Shown: positions 6,928 to 15,187, counted from the first letter of the stretch. The stretch is 18,624 bases of DNA from Bacteroidales bacterium (GCA_024683255.1 JAIKYL010000153.1:1-18624); one strand, 5' to 3'. Made by a program: numbers and translations. Notes: generated by a model from the sequence alone, not told the origin.

Positions 6928-8238
6928 TCAGTGTTTTTTTATGAGTAGACATAGGCCGATAACCGTAAACGCGGCATTCATCACCAGCAGCTCGTAGCTG
7001 AAGTGGTAGCCGTTGAACCAGCGGACGGAATTCACGTCCAGCAGCAGGCACAGCAGCGGGGCGGCGATGGCCACCACCGGCACCCAGCGGTCCCGCACCC
7101 GCGCCTTGCAGCACAGGCCGAAGGCGAACATGCCCAGGATGGGACCATAGGTATAACTGGCCAGCCGATAGACTGCGTCAATCACGCTGGTATTGTTGAG
7201 CGCATTGAAAACCAGGATGCAGACGGCCATGATTACGGCCATGCCGCTGTGAATCCAGGTGCGCTTGTCGTCTTTCCCGCCCAGGATATCGATGGTGAAC
7301 GAGGTAGTGAGGGCGGTGAGGGCGCTGCCGCCGGCCGGGAAGCCCGCCATCACCAGGCCGATGATGAACAGGGCCGCCACCACGCCGGAAGCCGGCAGCA
7401 GTCCCGACCAGGTGACGGCCGGGAAGATGGCGTCGCCGCTGGCCTCAATGCCGTGGAGGGCGGCGAACTGATAGAGGTAAACGCCCAGCAGGAGGAAGAG
7501 GGCGATGGAGACAATCTGCAGCAGGACCGACACGATGAGATTCTTCTGGGAATCCCGTACACTCTTGCAGGCCAGCGTGCGCTGCATCATGTCCTGGTCC
7601 AGTCCGGTAGCGGCGACCACGGTGAACAGGCCCCCCAGCAGCTGCTTGAAGAAGTACTGCGGGTGGTTCACGTCGTCGAAGTAAAAGACCCGCATCATGG
7701 CGGTGTCCGGCCGGCCCACCTCCCGGGCGATGAGTACCAGGCACAGGATGACGGATACGAGCATGGCCACCGTCTTCACGATATCCAGGCCGATTACCGC
7801 CTTCACGCCGCCGCGCACGGTGTAGAGCCATTCCAGGGCCATCACGATGAGGACCGTGAGCCAGAAAGGCAGGCCGGCCGGGCCGGCGACCAGCAGCTGC
7901 AGCGTTACAATCATCAGGAAGAGCCGGACCGATGCGCCCAGCATCTTGGAGATAAAGAAGAACCAGGCTCCGGTGCGGTGCGAGGCGGTGCCGAACCGCT
8001 TGGCCAGGTATTCATACACCGACACCACGTTGAGCCGGAAATACAGCGGCGTAAGCACGAAGGCAATCACCAGGTAGCCCAGGAAGAAACCCAGGCACAT
8101 CTGCAGATAGCCGAACCCCACAGTGCCCACCATGCCCGGCACCGACACGAAGGTGACGCCGGACAGGCAGGACCCGATCATGGCGATGGCGACTTTCCAC
8201 CATGCCGTAGACCGGGTTGCATAAAAATCTTTAGCCAT
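6928..8238 (-). CDS. SSS-family sodium:solute symporter (left copy)
   Basis: The 436-residue protein has about twelve membrane helices. Family signs are AIAMIGSCLSGVTFVSVPG (about 17-35), corresponding to the first core helix of the LeuT fold, and RGGVKAVIGLDIVKT. TGLDQDMMQRTLACKSVRDSQ and GFPAGGSALTALTTSFTIDI follow further along. Most SSS proteins have one extra leading helix of about 35 residues before this point; it is absent here and in the right-hand paralogue. The start at 8238 is fixed because no in-frame start exists upstream before a stop, and it overlaps the LytTR gene stop by eight bases. It presumably couples sodium entry to uptake of an organic solute. A sensory role, as in SSS-domain sensors such as CbrA, is also possible; the substrate is unknown. 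Confidence 0.88.
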   Translation of the reverse strand: MAKDFYATRSTAWWKVAIAMIGSCLSGVTFVSVPGMVGTVGFGYLQMCLGFFLGYLVIAFVLTPLYFRLNVVSVYEYLAKRFGTASHRTGAWFFFISKMLGASVRLFLMIVTLQLLVAGPAGLPFWLTVLIVMALEWLYTVRGGVKAVIGLDIVKTVAMLVSVILCLVLIAREVGRPDTAMMRVFYFDDVNHPQYFFKQLLGGLFTVVAATGLDQDMMQRTLACKSVRDSQKNLIVSVLLQIVSIALFLLLGVYLYQFAALHGIEASGDAIFPAVTWSGLLPASGVVAALFIIGLVMAGFPAGGSALTALTTSFTIDILGGKDDKRTWIHSGMAVIMAVCILVFNALNNTSVIDAVYRLASYTYGPILGMFAFGLCCKARVRDRWVPVVAIAAPLLCLLLDVNSVRWFNGYHFSYELLVMNAAFTVIGLCLLIKKH

Positions 8239-9013
8239 TGTTTTTCAATTGGTCTTTATAGGCACGTCCCACGGGCAGCGGCTGCTCCAGGCCCAGCAGC
8301 TGCACCTCGGTGCTTTTTCTTTTCTCAATGCGCCAAACCGGTACGATATAGGAGCGGTGAATGCGGACAAAAGCCCCTTCCGGGAGCATTTCCAAAATGG
8401 TTTTCAGCGGCATCTGGGAGACGACGTCTTCCCGATGGTCCAGGTGGAAGCAGGCGTAGTTGTTCCGCCCCTCGATATACTGGATGGACGACACGGGAAT
8501 GTGGATGGTCTTGTAGTCCTGCTTTACCTGGATTTCCTCTCCGCTCTCGGCCTCTGCCCGGCGGGTCTCCAGGGCTTCCCGGGCGTTGTCCAGGGCGTGC
8601 TGGACTTCCTTCTGGGAGGACAAATCCCGGATCTGGGCGCGGAGCATGCCTACGGGCAGGCCATTGCCGATTACGGCCAGGAGCAGGATCCACATCGCCC
8701 GCACGTGCGGCTGCATCTTGCCAATCTCGCCGGTGGTGCCTTCCGAGAAGTCCAGATGCGTCAGGCTCATCAGGAAAGTGATGATGGCGATGATGAAAAG
8801 GACGCCTGCTACGGTGAGAATCCCTTTCAAACCCTGGAGCAGCTGGGGCCCCAGTACGCGGCGGCACAGCAGCCAGATGCCATAGAGCCAGGCTACGTAG
8901 CCCAGGATATAGCCCGGATGCCAGAGGACCCATTCCCCCATTGGAAAAAGGAACATCATCCCCGGCAACAGGAAGATGCAGAAGATGATGTCCAGGATGT
9001 GTCCGCTTTTCAC
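8231..9013 (-). CDS. Membrane-anchored LytTR transcriptional regulator (left copy)
   Basis: The 260-residue protein has four predicted membrane helices (about 8-26, 34-51, 64-83, 106-124), a charged coiled-coil linker (about 127-160) and a C-terminal LytTR DNA-binding domain (about 161-255). The domain is recognised by IPVSSIQYIEGRNNY, LKTILEMLPEGAFVRIHRSY and IVPVWRIE. There is no receiver domain, so it is not a classical LytR/AlgR response regulator. Instead it is a one-component, membrane-tethered regulator. The start is GTG at 9013-9011, chosen because it lies three bases after the lipoprotein stop and because the right-hand paralogue also starts with GTG in the same sequence context (gccGTGAA). 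Close coupling to a lipoprotein and a symporter suggests it senses envelope or transport state; this is inference. Confidence 0.87.
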   Translation of the reverse strand: MKSGHILDIIFCIFLLPGMMFLFPMGEWVLWHPGYILGYVAWLYGIWLLCRRVLGPQLLQGLKGILTVAGVLFIIAIITFLMSLTHLDFSEGTTGEIGKMQPHVRAMWILLLAVIGNGLPVGMLRAQIRDLSSQKEVQHALDNAREALETRRAEAESGEEIQVKQDYKTIHIPVSSIQYIEGRNNYACFHLDHREDVVSQMPLKTILEMLPEGAFVRIHRSYIVPVWRIEKRKSTEVQLLGLEQPLPVGRAYKDQLKNNG

Positions 9014-9016
9014 GGC

Positions 9017-10663
9017 TTAGAAGGTGTAACCGGAGAACTCGATATCGTTCACGGCACGCTCTTTCAGGGCTTTGTTCTTAAAGGCATTTTCCAGGTTGCT
9101 CTTGACGCCTTCTGCATCACCCTGACGGGCGCAGATGATGGCCTTGAGGTACTGGACCTTGGGGTCGCGGCAGTGAGCGGTGGCGGCAGCCTTCTCCAGC
9201 TGGTCGGTAAGGATCAGAGCCAGAACAGAGTTGTGGCAGCAGCCCTTGGGGTTCTCCAGGATGCGGGCAGCTTCTTCATAGCGGCCGGTGAGGATGAGCA
9301 CGATGCCCAGGTTGGCTTTGGCATCGTCGGTGCCGGCTTTGCGGAAGGCTTCCTCGGCGGCTTTGTAGTCCTCTTTGTGGAGGGCAAGCACACCCTTGGC
9401 GTTCACCACGTCGGGATCGCTGGCGTCGAGCTTGGCCAGGGCAGCTTCGGCCTTGGCGTCCTGACCCTGCAGGAGATAGAGGGCAGCCAGGTTGAACTTG
9501 GCGCGTTCGCTGTTGAACTTGGCCACGGCCTTGTTGTAGATTTCTTCCATCTGGGCGGGTTTGCGAACCAGGGAGGCCACGTGCAGGAGGGCTTCTTCGT
9601 CCAGGATGCTTTCATTGTTCTGGAGCAGGTCCAGGAGCTCTTCGTCGCTGTAGTTCTTGAATTCTACATTGGCGATGAGACGGGCGCGGCGCAGTTCCGG
9701 GAGAACTTCACCCTTGAGGGCGGTGTAAACCTGGGACATGTTGCGGATTTCGTTTTCACGGACGGCGGGATCGCTGTACATGGACAGGACGCGCAGGATG
9801 AGGTCCTTGTCTTCCAGGTCGCTTTCGGAAACCAGCTGCTGGAAACCTTCCCAGTCTTCACCGACGCTGCGGACGGTAGGATCGGTGGCTTCGTGGCCCT
9901 TAGTCACCTTGTCCCAGGCCTTGGAGGCGGATTCGGAACGGTTGTCGGAGAGCTTTTCGTTCTTGTCTACGGCGCCTTCCGGGGAAGCGTAGGCAACAAT
10001 CTCGGTGCTGGTGACGGTGGTGCGCTCATTGGCGGCGACGGCATCCAGGGCGGCCAGGAATTCCTTCACGGAATCGCCTTTGAGCTCGGAGTTGCGGACC
10101 TGGGCGCTGTTCACCAGGTATTTGATCTGGCCCTCACGGGTGCTGGTGATCACGGCCTGGTAGTTGTCTTCCTTGAGGGAGACGTTACCGCCCTTCTTGA
10201 CGAGCATGTAGGTGGTGTAGGCACCATCGGCCACTTTCTTGGTGGGGAGGTTGATCACTTTCTTGTTGGCAATCACTTTGCCGCGGAGCTCCAGGTAGCA
10301 TTTTTCCATGCCTTCCACATAGTCGAAGTGCACTTTTTCGGTCACTTTCTGGCCTTTGGAGGAGACGACTTTGTAATTGTTCTTCACTTTTTCGCCCTGA
10401 TACTTGAAGGGCTTCATGGCGGCTTCGCCACCATCGTAGACAATCACGGGCGTGACTTCCACGATGACCTTGGGATTGAAATAATCCTCGGGATAGGTTA
10501 CGCTGACGGTAGCGTCAATGGTGCCGTTGACCACCTCCAGGACGGAGGGCTGGCAATCCACTTTGACATTGTCGGCCAGTTTGGCCATCTTTTCGGGGGA
10601 GGCGCAGGCTACGGCTGCGAGGGCCATGGCTGCGGCTGCGAGGTACTTGGTAATGGTTTTCAT
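9017..10663 (-). CDS. OmpA-like/TPR lipoprotein (left copy)
   Basis: The 548-residue lipoprotein has lipobox AAVAC (Cys20) with no acidic surface-export signal after it, so it probably faces the periplasm. A beta-rich N-terminal part (about 35-170) precedes an OmpA-like region (about 178-250). That region contains EIVAYASPEG and N..LSDNR; the Arg of the peptidoglycan-binding motif is kept, but the usual Asp-containing GHTD is replaced by YASP. A GEDWEGFQQLV segment (about 268-278) follows, as in OmpA-like Bacteroidales envelope proteins, and then TPR-like helices (about 383-470). A conserved GCC segment (474-476) and an LTDQLEKAA helix lie near the end. Roughly two thirds or more of residues match the right-hand paralogue by eye. 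It is the first gene of the leftward operon. Confidence 0.85.
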   Translation of the reverse strand: MKTITKYLAAAAMALAAVACASPEKMAKLADNVKVDCQPSVLEVVNGTIDATVSVTYPEDYFNPKVIVEVTPVIVYDGGEAAMKPFKYQGEKVKNNYKVVSSKGQKVTEKVHFDYVEGMEKCYLELRGKVIANKKVINLPTKKVADGAYTTYMLVKKGGNVSLKEDNYQAVITSTREGQIKYLVNSAQVRNSELKGDSVKEFLAALDAVAANERTTVTSTEIVAYASPEGAVDKNEKLSDNRSESASKAWDKVTKGHEATDPTVRSVGEDWEGFQQLVSESDLEDKDLILRVLSMYSDPAVRENEIRNMSQVYTALKGEVLPELRRARLIANVEFKNYSDEELLDLLQNNESILDEEALLHVASLVRKPAQMEEIYNKAVAKFNSERAKFNLAALYLLQGQDAKAEAALAKLDASDPDVVNAKGVLALHKEDYKAAEEAFRKAGTDDAKANLGIVLILTGRYEEAARILENPKGCCHNSVLALILTDQLEKAAATAHCRDPKVQYLKAIICARQGDAEGVKSNLENAFKNKALKERAVNDIEFSGYTF

Positions 10664-10700
10664 ATTGAACAGATAATGTTATTGGCGTTTCACTAGAGTA

Positions 10701-10708
10701 CAAATATA
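10701..10708 (-). promoter_or_regulatory. -7 promoter element of the leftward six-gene operon
   Basis: On the minus strand this reads TATATTTG within ATGCTTATATTTGT. The same 14 bases occur at the matching place upstream of the right-hand paralogous operon. The ATG at 10663 is about 38 bases away, and the leader contains AATAACATTA, also shared with the other copy. No clear TTTG -33 box is visible at 19-21 bases upstream. Confidence 0.65.
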
Positions 10709-10730
10709 AGCATTTTATTTAAAAATTCAG

Positions 10731-10738
10731 TATATTTG
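10731..10738 (+). promoter_or_regulatory. -7 promoter element of the sigma-54 activator / lptE / secG operon
   Basis: TATATTTG lies 11 bases before the ATG at 10750, giving a very short leader. It faces away from the leftward promoter with only 22 bases (10709-10730) between the two -7 elements. It fits a housekeeping (sigma-ABfr type) promoter, not a sigma-54 promoter. Confidence 0.6.
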
Positions 10739-10749
10739 CACGAAGTATT

Positions 10750-11973
10750 ATGGACCTACAGGCACTAAAAAACAAATACGATATCATCGGCAACGATCCG
10801 CTGTTGAACGAGGCGTTGGAGACGGCTGTCAAATTCGCTCCCACGGGGCTCAGCGTGCTCATTCTGGGTGAGAGCGGCGTGGGTAAGGAAAGCGTTGCCC
10901 GCATCATCCACCAGTTCAGCACCCGCCGGCAGGCCGCCTTCTTCGCGGTGAACTGCGGCGCGCTGCCCAAGGAACTGGTGAATTCGGAACTCTTCGGCCA
11001 TGTGAAGGGGTCCTTCACCGGTGCCACGGACAACCGGAAAGGCTATTTTGAAGATGCCGACGGAGGCACGCTGTTCCTGGACGAGATTGCCGAACTTCCG
11101 GCCGAGACGCAGGCCCTCCTGCTGCGCGTGCTCCAGAGCGGAGAATTCCGCAAGGTTGGCTCCAACAAGGTGGAACATACCAATGTGCGCGTGGTGGCCG
11201 CCACCAATGTGCAGCTTTACGAGGCGGTCAAGCGCGGCAAGTTCCGTGAAGACCTTTACTTCCGCCTGTCGGCCGCCCAGATCCGCATACCGCCGCTTCG
11301 GGAACGGAAGGGGGACATTTACCTGCTGTTCCGCAAGTTCACGTCGGACTTTTCGGAGGTGTACGGCATGTGCAAGATTTCGCTTCGGCCGGATGCTATC
11401 CACCTGCTGGAGAACTACCGCTGGCCGGGCAACATCCGTCAGCTGCAGGGCTTTACCCAGTCCCTTACGGCCCTGCTTTCCACCAAGGTTACGCCCACCC
11501 TTCAGCGCATAGAACTGTCGGCCGCAGACCTGGAGCCCTTCATCCCCCGGGAGGAAGGCGAGCCCATCCCCATGCTGTACGAAGGACCTCAGCCTTCATC
11601 GGCCTTTAATGCCGATGAGCGCCAGGCCATCTTCAAAGCCATCTTTGACCTTAAGCAGGAAGTGGACGCCCTCAAGGCGCGCATAGACCGCCGGGAGCTT
11701 CCTCCGCCTCCGGCCGGCAGGCCCCTGGAAGAAGCGCAGGAGGCTGAATGGCAGGGAGAGGAAACCTTCCCCCAGGACAAACCCATCTTCCACGTGGAAA
11801 CGCCCGCACAGGAGCCCCAGGCCCATACGCTGTCCCTCCGCAAGTCGGAGGAGGAGCTCATCCGAGCCGCACTGGAAAAACACGAAGGCAACCGCAAGAA
11901 GGCGGCCGAAGAACTGGGCATGAGCGAACGTACCCTTTACCGTAAATTACCTCCGGAATACCGCAAGAAATGA
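10750..11973 (+). CDS. Sigma-54-dependent transcriptional activator (AAA+ and Fis-type HTH)
   Basis: The 407-residue regulator remodels sigma-54 RNA polymerase by ATP hydrolysis. The AAA+ domain (about 12-265) has Walker A GESGVGKE (40-47), the sigma-54 contact loop as GSFTGA (87-92) instead of GAFTGA, Walker B GGTLFLDE (105-112), and arginine residues in FREDLYFRL. A proline-rich linker follows. The C-terminal Fis-type helix-turn-helix (about 368-402) contains NRKKAAEELGMSERTLYRKL. There is no N-terminal receiver, GAF or PAS domain, so activity must be controlled by a partner, by its own level, or not at all. It overlaps lptE by four bases. This gene order (activator, LptE, TPR protein, SecG) is one I recall as conserved in Bacteroidales. 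Confidence 0.9.
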   Translation: MDLQALKNKYDIIGNDPLLNEALETAVKFAPTGLSVLILGESGVGKESVARIIHQFSTRRQAAFFAVNCGALPKELVNSELFGHVKGSFTGATDNRKGYFEDADGGTLFLDEIAELPAETQALLLRVLQSGEFRKVGSNKVEHTNVRVVAATNVQLYEAVKRGKFREDLYFRLSAAQIRIPPLRERKGDIYLLFRKFTSDFSEVYGMCKISLRPDAIHLLENYRWPGNIRQLQGFTQSLTALLSTKVTPTLQRIELSAADLEPFIPREEGEPIPMLYEGPQPSSAFNADERQAIFKAIFDLKQEVDALKARIDRRELPPPPAGRPLEEAQEAEWQGEETFPQDKPIFHVETPAQEPQAHTLSLRKSEEELIRAALEKHEGNRKKAAEELGMSERTLYRKLPPEYRKK

Positions 11974-12467
11974 AACGCCTTGTTGTAATACTGGCCGTTG
12001 CGCTTGCGGTGGTGTCCTGTGGGATTTATTCTTTCACAGGTACTTCCATTCAGCCGGATGTAGCAACCATCACCATTCCGTACGTGGAGAACAAGGCTGT
12101 CCGTATCAATCCGTCCCTGTCCAACGACTTAACGGAAGCCCTGCAGGAGAAGTTCCGCAAGCTCACCCGCCTGGAGCAGGTGGATGTGGACGGAGACCTG
12201 GAGCTGGTGTGCGAAATAACGGGTTATGACGTAAAGGCTACAGCCATCACGGCCGAGGAGCAGGCTGCGCAGAACCGCCTTACCGTGCAGGTGAAGGTAG
12301 AGTTCACCAACCGGAAATACCCGGAGGACGATGTGAGCAACTCCTTCAGTGCGTACGAGGATTTTGACGCCACCATGTCGCTGGACGCCGTAGAGGGCGG
12401 ACTTTGCGAAACCATCATAGAAAAACTGGTAGAAGATATATTCAACGCAACCGTAGCACAATGGTAA
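11970..12467 (+). CDS. lptE: LptE family LPS-assembly lipoprotein
   Basis: The 165-residue lipoprotein has lipobox VVSC (Cys17) and matches the Bacteroidetes LptE family (PF04390). It starts GIYSFTGTSIQPDVATITIPY, followed by an ALQEKFRKLTRLEQV helix and DGDLELVCEITGYDVKA. It also has beta strands with alternating charged residues and a final helix LCETIIEKLVEDIFNATVAQW. LptE plugs the LptD barrel in the outer membrane and helps insert lipopolysaccharide. Its ATG overlaps the activator stop (ATGA), and its stop overlaps the next gene, so all four genes of the cluster are translationally linked. Confidence 0.88.
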   Translation: MKRLVVILAVALAVVSCGIYSFTGTSIQPDVATITIPYVENKAVRINPSLSNDLTEALQEKFRKLTRLEQVDVDGDLELVCEITGYDVKATAITAEEQAAQNRLTVQVKVEFTNRKYPEDDVSNSFSAYEDFDATMSLDAVEGGLCETIIEKLVEDIFNATVAQW

Positions 12468-13051
12468 GAGCATCCCATATGGACATCCACACCCTCACGC
12501 TGGACGAGCTGGTGGGCGTGGTGAACCTGTACCCCTGGTATGGCGCCGCCCGGGTGGAGCTGTGCTCCCGCATGGCCGAGGTGGGCGGAAGTGACTGGGG
12601 ACAGGAACAATACGCCGGAGAGGCCCTGTACGTGGTGGACCGCCGGAAGATTGCCACCTTTGTGCAGCGGGACCGGAAGGGAGACTACTCAGACAAGGAT
12701 GTCCAGGCCCTGCTGTCTTCCTACATGGGACCTTCCCCGGAAGAGACTGCGGCTGCAGAGCACCAGGTACGCGTGGTGGGCGGAGACTATTTCTCCCAGT
12801 CCCAGTACGACAATGTGCGCAAGGGGGATGACAACATCTTTACCCGTTTTGCTTCTAAGAACCGCCCGGAAGGCGCTCCGGACGAGGAAGCGGGCAGCGA
12901 AATAGCCGACAGGTTTGCCACCGAAACCCTGGCCCGGATCTTTGCCGAACAGGGCCGTCCGGAGGAGGCAAGACGCATTTATTCGCGTCTGGTTTTGGAT
13001 ATTCCGGAAAAAAGTGCTTACTTTGCATCCCTTATTGACGAATTGGATTAA
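12461..13051 (+). CDS. TPR-containing protein between lptE and secG
   Basis: The 196-residue soluble protein has no signal peptide. The N-terminal half (DIHTLTLDELVGVVNLYPWYGAA) is helical. The C-terminal end (about 160-193) forms a tetratricopeptide-like helix pair: FATETLARIFAEQGRPEEARRIYSRL and then DIPEKSAYFASLI. The function is unknown, but its place between LptE and SecG is a recurring Bacteroidetes arrangement. I chose the ATG at 12461, which overlaps the lptE stop by seven bases; an in-frame ATG at 12479 is possible. A further upstream start at 12404 would overlap lptE by 64 bases and add a highly basic, unlikely N-terminus. Confidence 0.8.
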   Translation: MVRASHMDIHTLTLDELVGVVNLYPWYGAARVELCSRMAEVGGSDWGQEQYAGEALYVVDRRKIATFVQRDRKGDYSDKDVQALLSSYMGPSPEETAAAEHQVRVVGGDYFSQSQYDNVRKGDDNIFTRFASKNRPEGAPDEEAGSEIADRFATETLARIFAEQGRPEEARRIYSRLVLDIPEKSAYFASLIDELD

Positions 13052-13065
13052 AAATAGTTAACAAT

Positions 13066-13425
13066 ATGAACGCAGCATTCACTGTTCTGGTCGTCCTTAT
13101 TATCATTGCGGCCATTCTCCTGATCGCGGTCGTCCTCCTGCAGAATGGCAAGGACGGCGGTCTCGCCACCAATTTCACTTCCGCCAACCAGACGCTTGGC
13201 GTACGTCAAACCGCCACCATCCTGGAAAAGGCCACCTGGTATCTGGTCGCCTTCATCCTGGTGGTTTCCGTGATCACCGTTTTCGTGGCCCGCGGCAACA
13301 CCCAGCGTGGTTCCAACGACGCCGTGAGCACCGAAATCCTCAACCAGATGGATGCCGCCGCTCCGGAAGCTCCCGCTTTCCCGCTCCCTCAGGACAATCC
13401 CGAGGCCAGCCCGGAAGCCGAATAA
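13066..13425 (+). CDS. secG: Preprotein translocase subunit SecG
   Basis: The 119-residue protein has two membrane helices (about 5-24 and 55-74). Between them is the conserved SecG segment VVLLQNGKDGGLATNF, followed by GVRQTATILEKATW. A charged, proline- and alanine-rich C-terminal tail ends the protein, as in Bacteroidetes SecG. It assists SecYEG-dependent export through the inner membrane. It follows the TPR gene by 14 bases and is the last gene of the cluster, with a strong terminator 22 bases after its stop. Confidence 0.92.
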   Translation: MNAAFTVLVVLIIIAAILLIAVVLLQNGKDGGLATNFTSANQTLGVRQTATILEKATWYLVAFILVVSVITVFVARGNTQRGSNDAVSTEILNQMDAAAPEAPAFPLPQDNPEASPEAE

Positions 13426-13447
13426 GCACCCGGCAGCAGATGTTCAG

Positions 13448-13476
13448 GCCAGCCCTTCGGGGTTGGCTTTTTTTTT
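13448..13476 (+). terminator. Rho-independent terminator after secG
   Basis: Eight-base arms (13448-13455 and 13460-13467, one G-U pair) close a TTCG tetraloop and are followed by nine T residues (13468-13476). It ends the activator-lptE-TPR-secG transcript and abuts the promoter of the next operon. Confidence 0.88.
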
Positions 13477-13489
13477 GAAATTTTATGCT

Positions 13490-13497
13490 TATATTTG
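13490..13497 (+). promoter_or_regulatory. -7 promoter element of the rightward paralogous operon
   Basis: TATATTTG lies within ATGCTTATATTTGT, identical over 14 bases to the promoter of the leftward operon, and is followed in the leader by the same AATAACATTA. The lipoprotein ATG is at 13526. The T-run of the secG terminator ends 13 bases before the element, so any -33 contact would fall on the terminator itself. Confidence 0.65.
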
Positions 13498-13525
13498 TGA
13501 ATTGGACAATAATAACATTACTTAT

Positions 13526-15175
13526 ATGAAAAAAACTCTCAAAACCTTTGCCGCAGCCCTTATGGCGGTAGCCGCCGTGGCTTGCGCTTCTCCGGAAAAG
13601 ATGGCCAAGATGGCCGATGCCGTTAAGGTCAGCTGCAACCCTTCCGTACTGGAAGTGGTTAACGACCAAATCTTTGCCACCGTAACGGTGGACTGCCCCA
13701 AGGATTACTTCAATCCCAAGGTAATCATGGAGGTTACCCCCGTGATTGTGTACGAAGGCGGCGAGGCTGCCATGAAGCCCTTCAAATACCAGGGAGACAA
13801 GGTGAAAGACAATTACAAAGTGATTTCCTCCCAGGGCCAGAAGGTCACGGAGCAGCTTAAGTTCGACTATGTGGAAGGCATGGAAAAGTGCTTCCTGGAG
13901 CTCCGCAGCCGCGTTATTGCCGGCAATAAGAGCATCAATCTTCCCTCTAAGAAGGTGGCCGACGGCGCCAACACCACCTACATGCTGGTAAAGCGCCAGG
14001 GAGACGTCTCCTTCAAGAAGGACGCCTACAAGGACATCCTCACCAGCACGGCCGAAGGCCAGATCAAGTATCTGGTGAACAGTTCCGAGGTGCGTAATTC
14101 AGAGCTTAAGGGAGACTCCGTGAAGGAGTTCCTGGCCGCTCTGGAAGCCATTGAAAAGGACGAGCGCGCCACCATCACCGGAACTGAGATTGTGGCCTAC
14201 GCTTCCCCGGAAGGCGCCGAGGACCGCAACAACAAGCTCTCCGGAGACCGTTCCGCATCGGCCAACAAGGCCTGGGACAAGGTGACCAAGGGTCATGAGA
14301 CGGTGGATCCTTCCGTACGCAGTGTGGGTGAAGACTGGGAAGGCTTCCAGCAGCTGGTGGCGGAGTCCGACATTGAGGACAAGGACCTCATCCTGCGCGT
14401 TCTCTCCATGTATTCGGACCCGGCCGTGCGCGAGAATGAAATCCGCAACATGAGCCAGGTGTATACCGCCCTCAAGGGTGAGGTGTTGCCGGAACTGCGC
14501 CGCGCCCGCCTCATTGCCAACGTGGAGTATAAGAATTACACCAATGACGAACTCCTGGAACTGCTGGACCAGAATGCCGATATCCTGGACGAGGAAGCCC
14601 TCCTCCGCGCCGCTTCCGTGGTGAAAGACAACGCCAAGAAGGAGAACATCTACAAGAAGGCCGTGGAGCGCTATGGCAGCGACCGCGCCCAGTACAACCT
14701 GGCTGTCACTTACCTGAATGAAGGTAAGGGTGCCCAGGCAGAGCAGGCCCTTGCCAAAGTAAAGGCCAACGATGCCGATGTGCTCAACGCCAAGGGCGTG
14801 CTGGCCCTCCGCAACTCCGATCTGGAGGCCGCCGAGACTTATTTCCGCCAGGCCGTCGGCAATGCCGATGCAAAGGCCAACCTGGGTATCGTCCAGATCC
14901 TCACCGGCCGCTATGAAGAGGCCGCCGAAACCCTCAAGGACAAGCAGGGCTGCTGCAACAACAAGGTGCTGGCCTACATCCTTACGGACCAGCTGGACAA
15001 GGCTGCCGCCGCCGTGCACTGCAAGGATACCCGCGTCCAGTACCTGAAGGCCATCATCGCCGCCCGCCAGGGAGACGCCCAGGGCGTGAAGGACAACCTG
15101 GCCAACGCCTTTGCCAGCGACGAGTGGAAAGAGCGTGCCGCCAAGGACGTGGAGTTCGCCGGTTACGAGTTTTAA
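13526..15175 (+). CDS. OmpA-like/TPR lipoprotein (right copy)
   Basis: The 549-residue paralogue of the left-copy lipoprotein shares lipobox AAVAC (Cys20), ASPEKMAKMAD after it, a YFNPKVIMEVTPVIVY strand region, the OmpA-like YASPEG ... LSGDR motif and the GEDWEGFQQLV segment. A TPR-rich C-terminus with GCC and LTDQLDKAA also matches. A run of 51 residues in the middle is identical to the other copy although the DNA there differs at many synonymous positions. The start at 13526 was chosen because the signal peptide begins there and the promoter lies 28 bases upstream; longer frame extensions run through the secG terminator. It is the first gene of the rightward operon, probably anchored in the periplasm and associated with the cell wall. 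Confidence 0.85.
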   Translation: MKKTLKTFAAALMAVAAVACASPEKMAKMADAVKVSCNPSVLEVVNDQIFATVTVDCPKDYFNPKVIMEVTPVIVYEGGEAAMKPFKYQGDKVKDNYKVISSQGQKVTEQLKFDYVEGMEKCFLELRSRVIAGNKSINLPSKKVADGANTTYMLVKRQGDVSFKKDAYKDILTSTAEGQIKYLVNSSEVRNSELKGDSVKEFLAALEAIEKDERATITGTEIVAYASPEGAEDRNNKLSGDRSASANKAWDKVTKGHETVDPSVRSVGEDWEGFQQLVAESDIEDKDLILRVLSMYSDPAVRENEIRNMSQVYTALKGEVLPELRRARLIANVEYKNYTNDELLELLDQNADILDEEALLRAASVVKDNAKKENIYKKAVERYGSDRAQYNLAVTYLNEGKGAQAEQALAKVKANDADVLNAKGVLALRNSDLEAAETYFRQAVGNADAKANLGIVQILTGRYEEAAETLKDKQGCCNNKVLAYILTDQLDKAAAAVHCKDTRVQYLKAIIAARQGDAQGVKDNLANAFASDEWKERAAKDVEFAGYEF

Positions 15176-15187
15176 GCACCCTCGGCC

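Noticed and set aside
7003..10696. Long plus-strand open frames (592 and 815 codons)
   Set aside because: They are antisense shadows of the left symporter, LytTR and lipoprotein genes. They run across gene boundaries and have no signal peptides or motifs.
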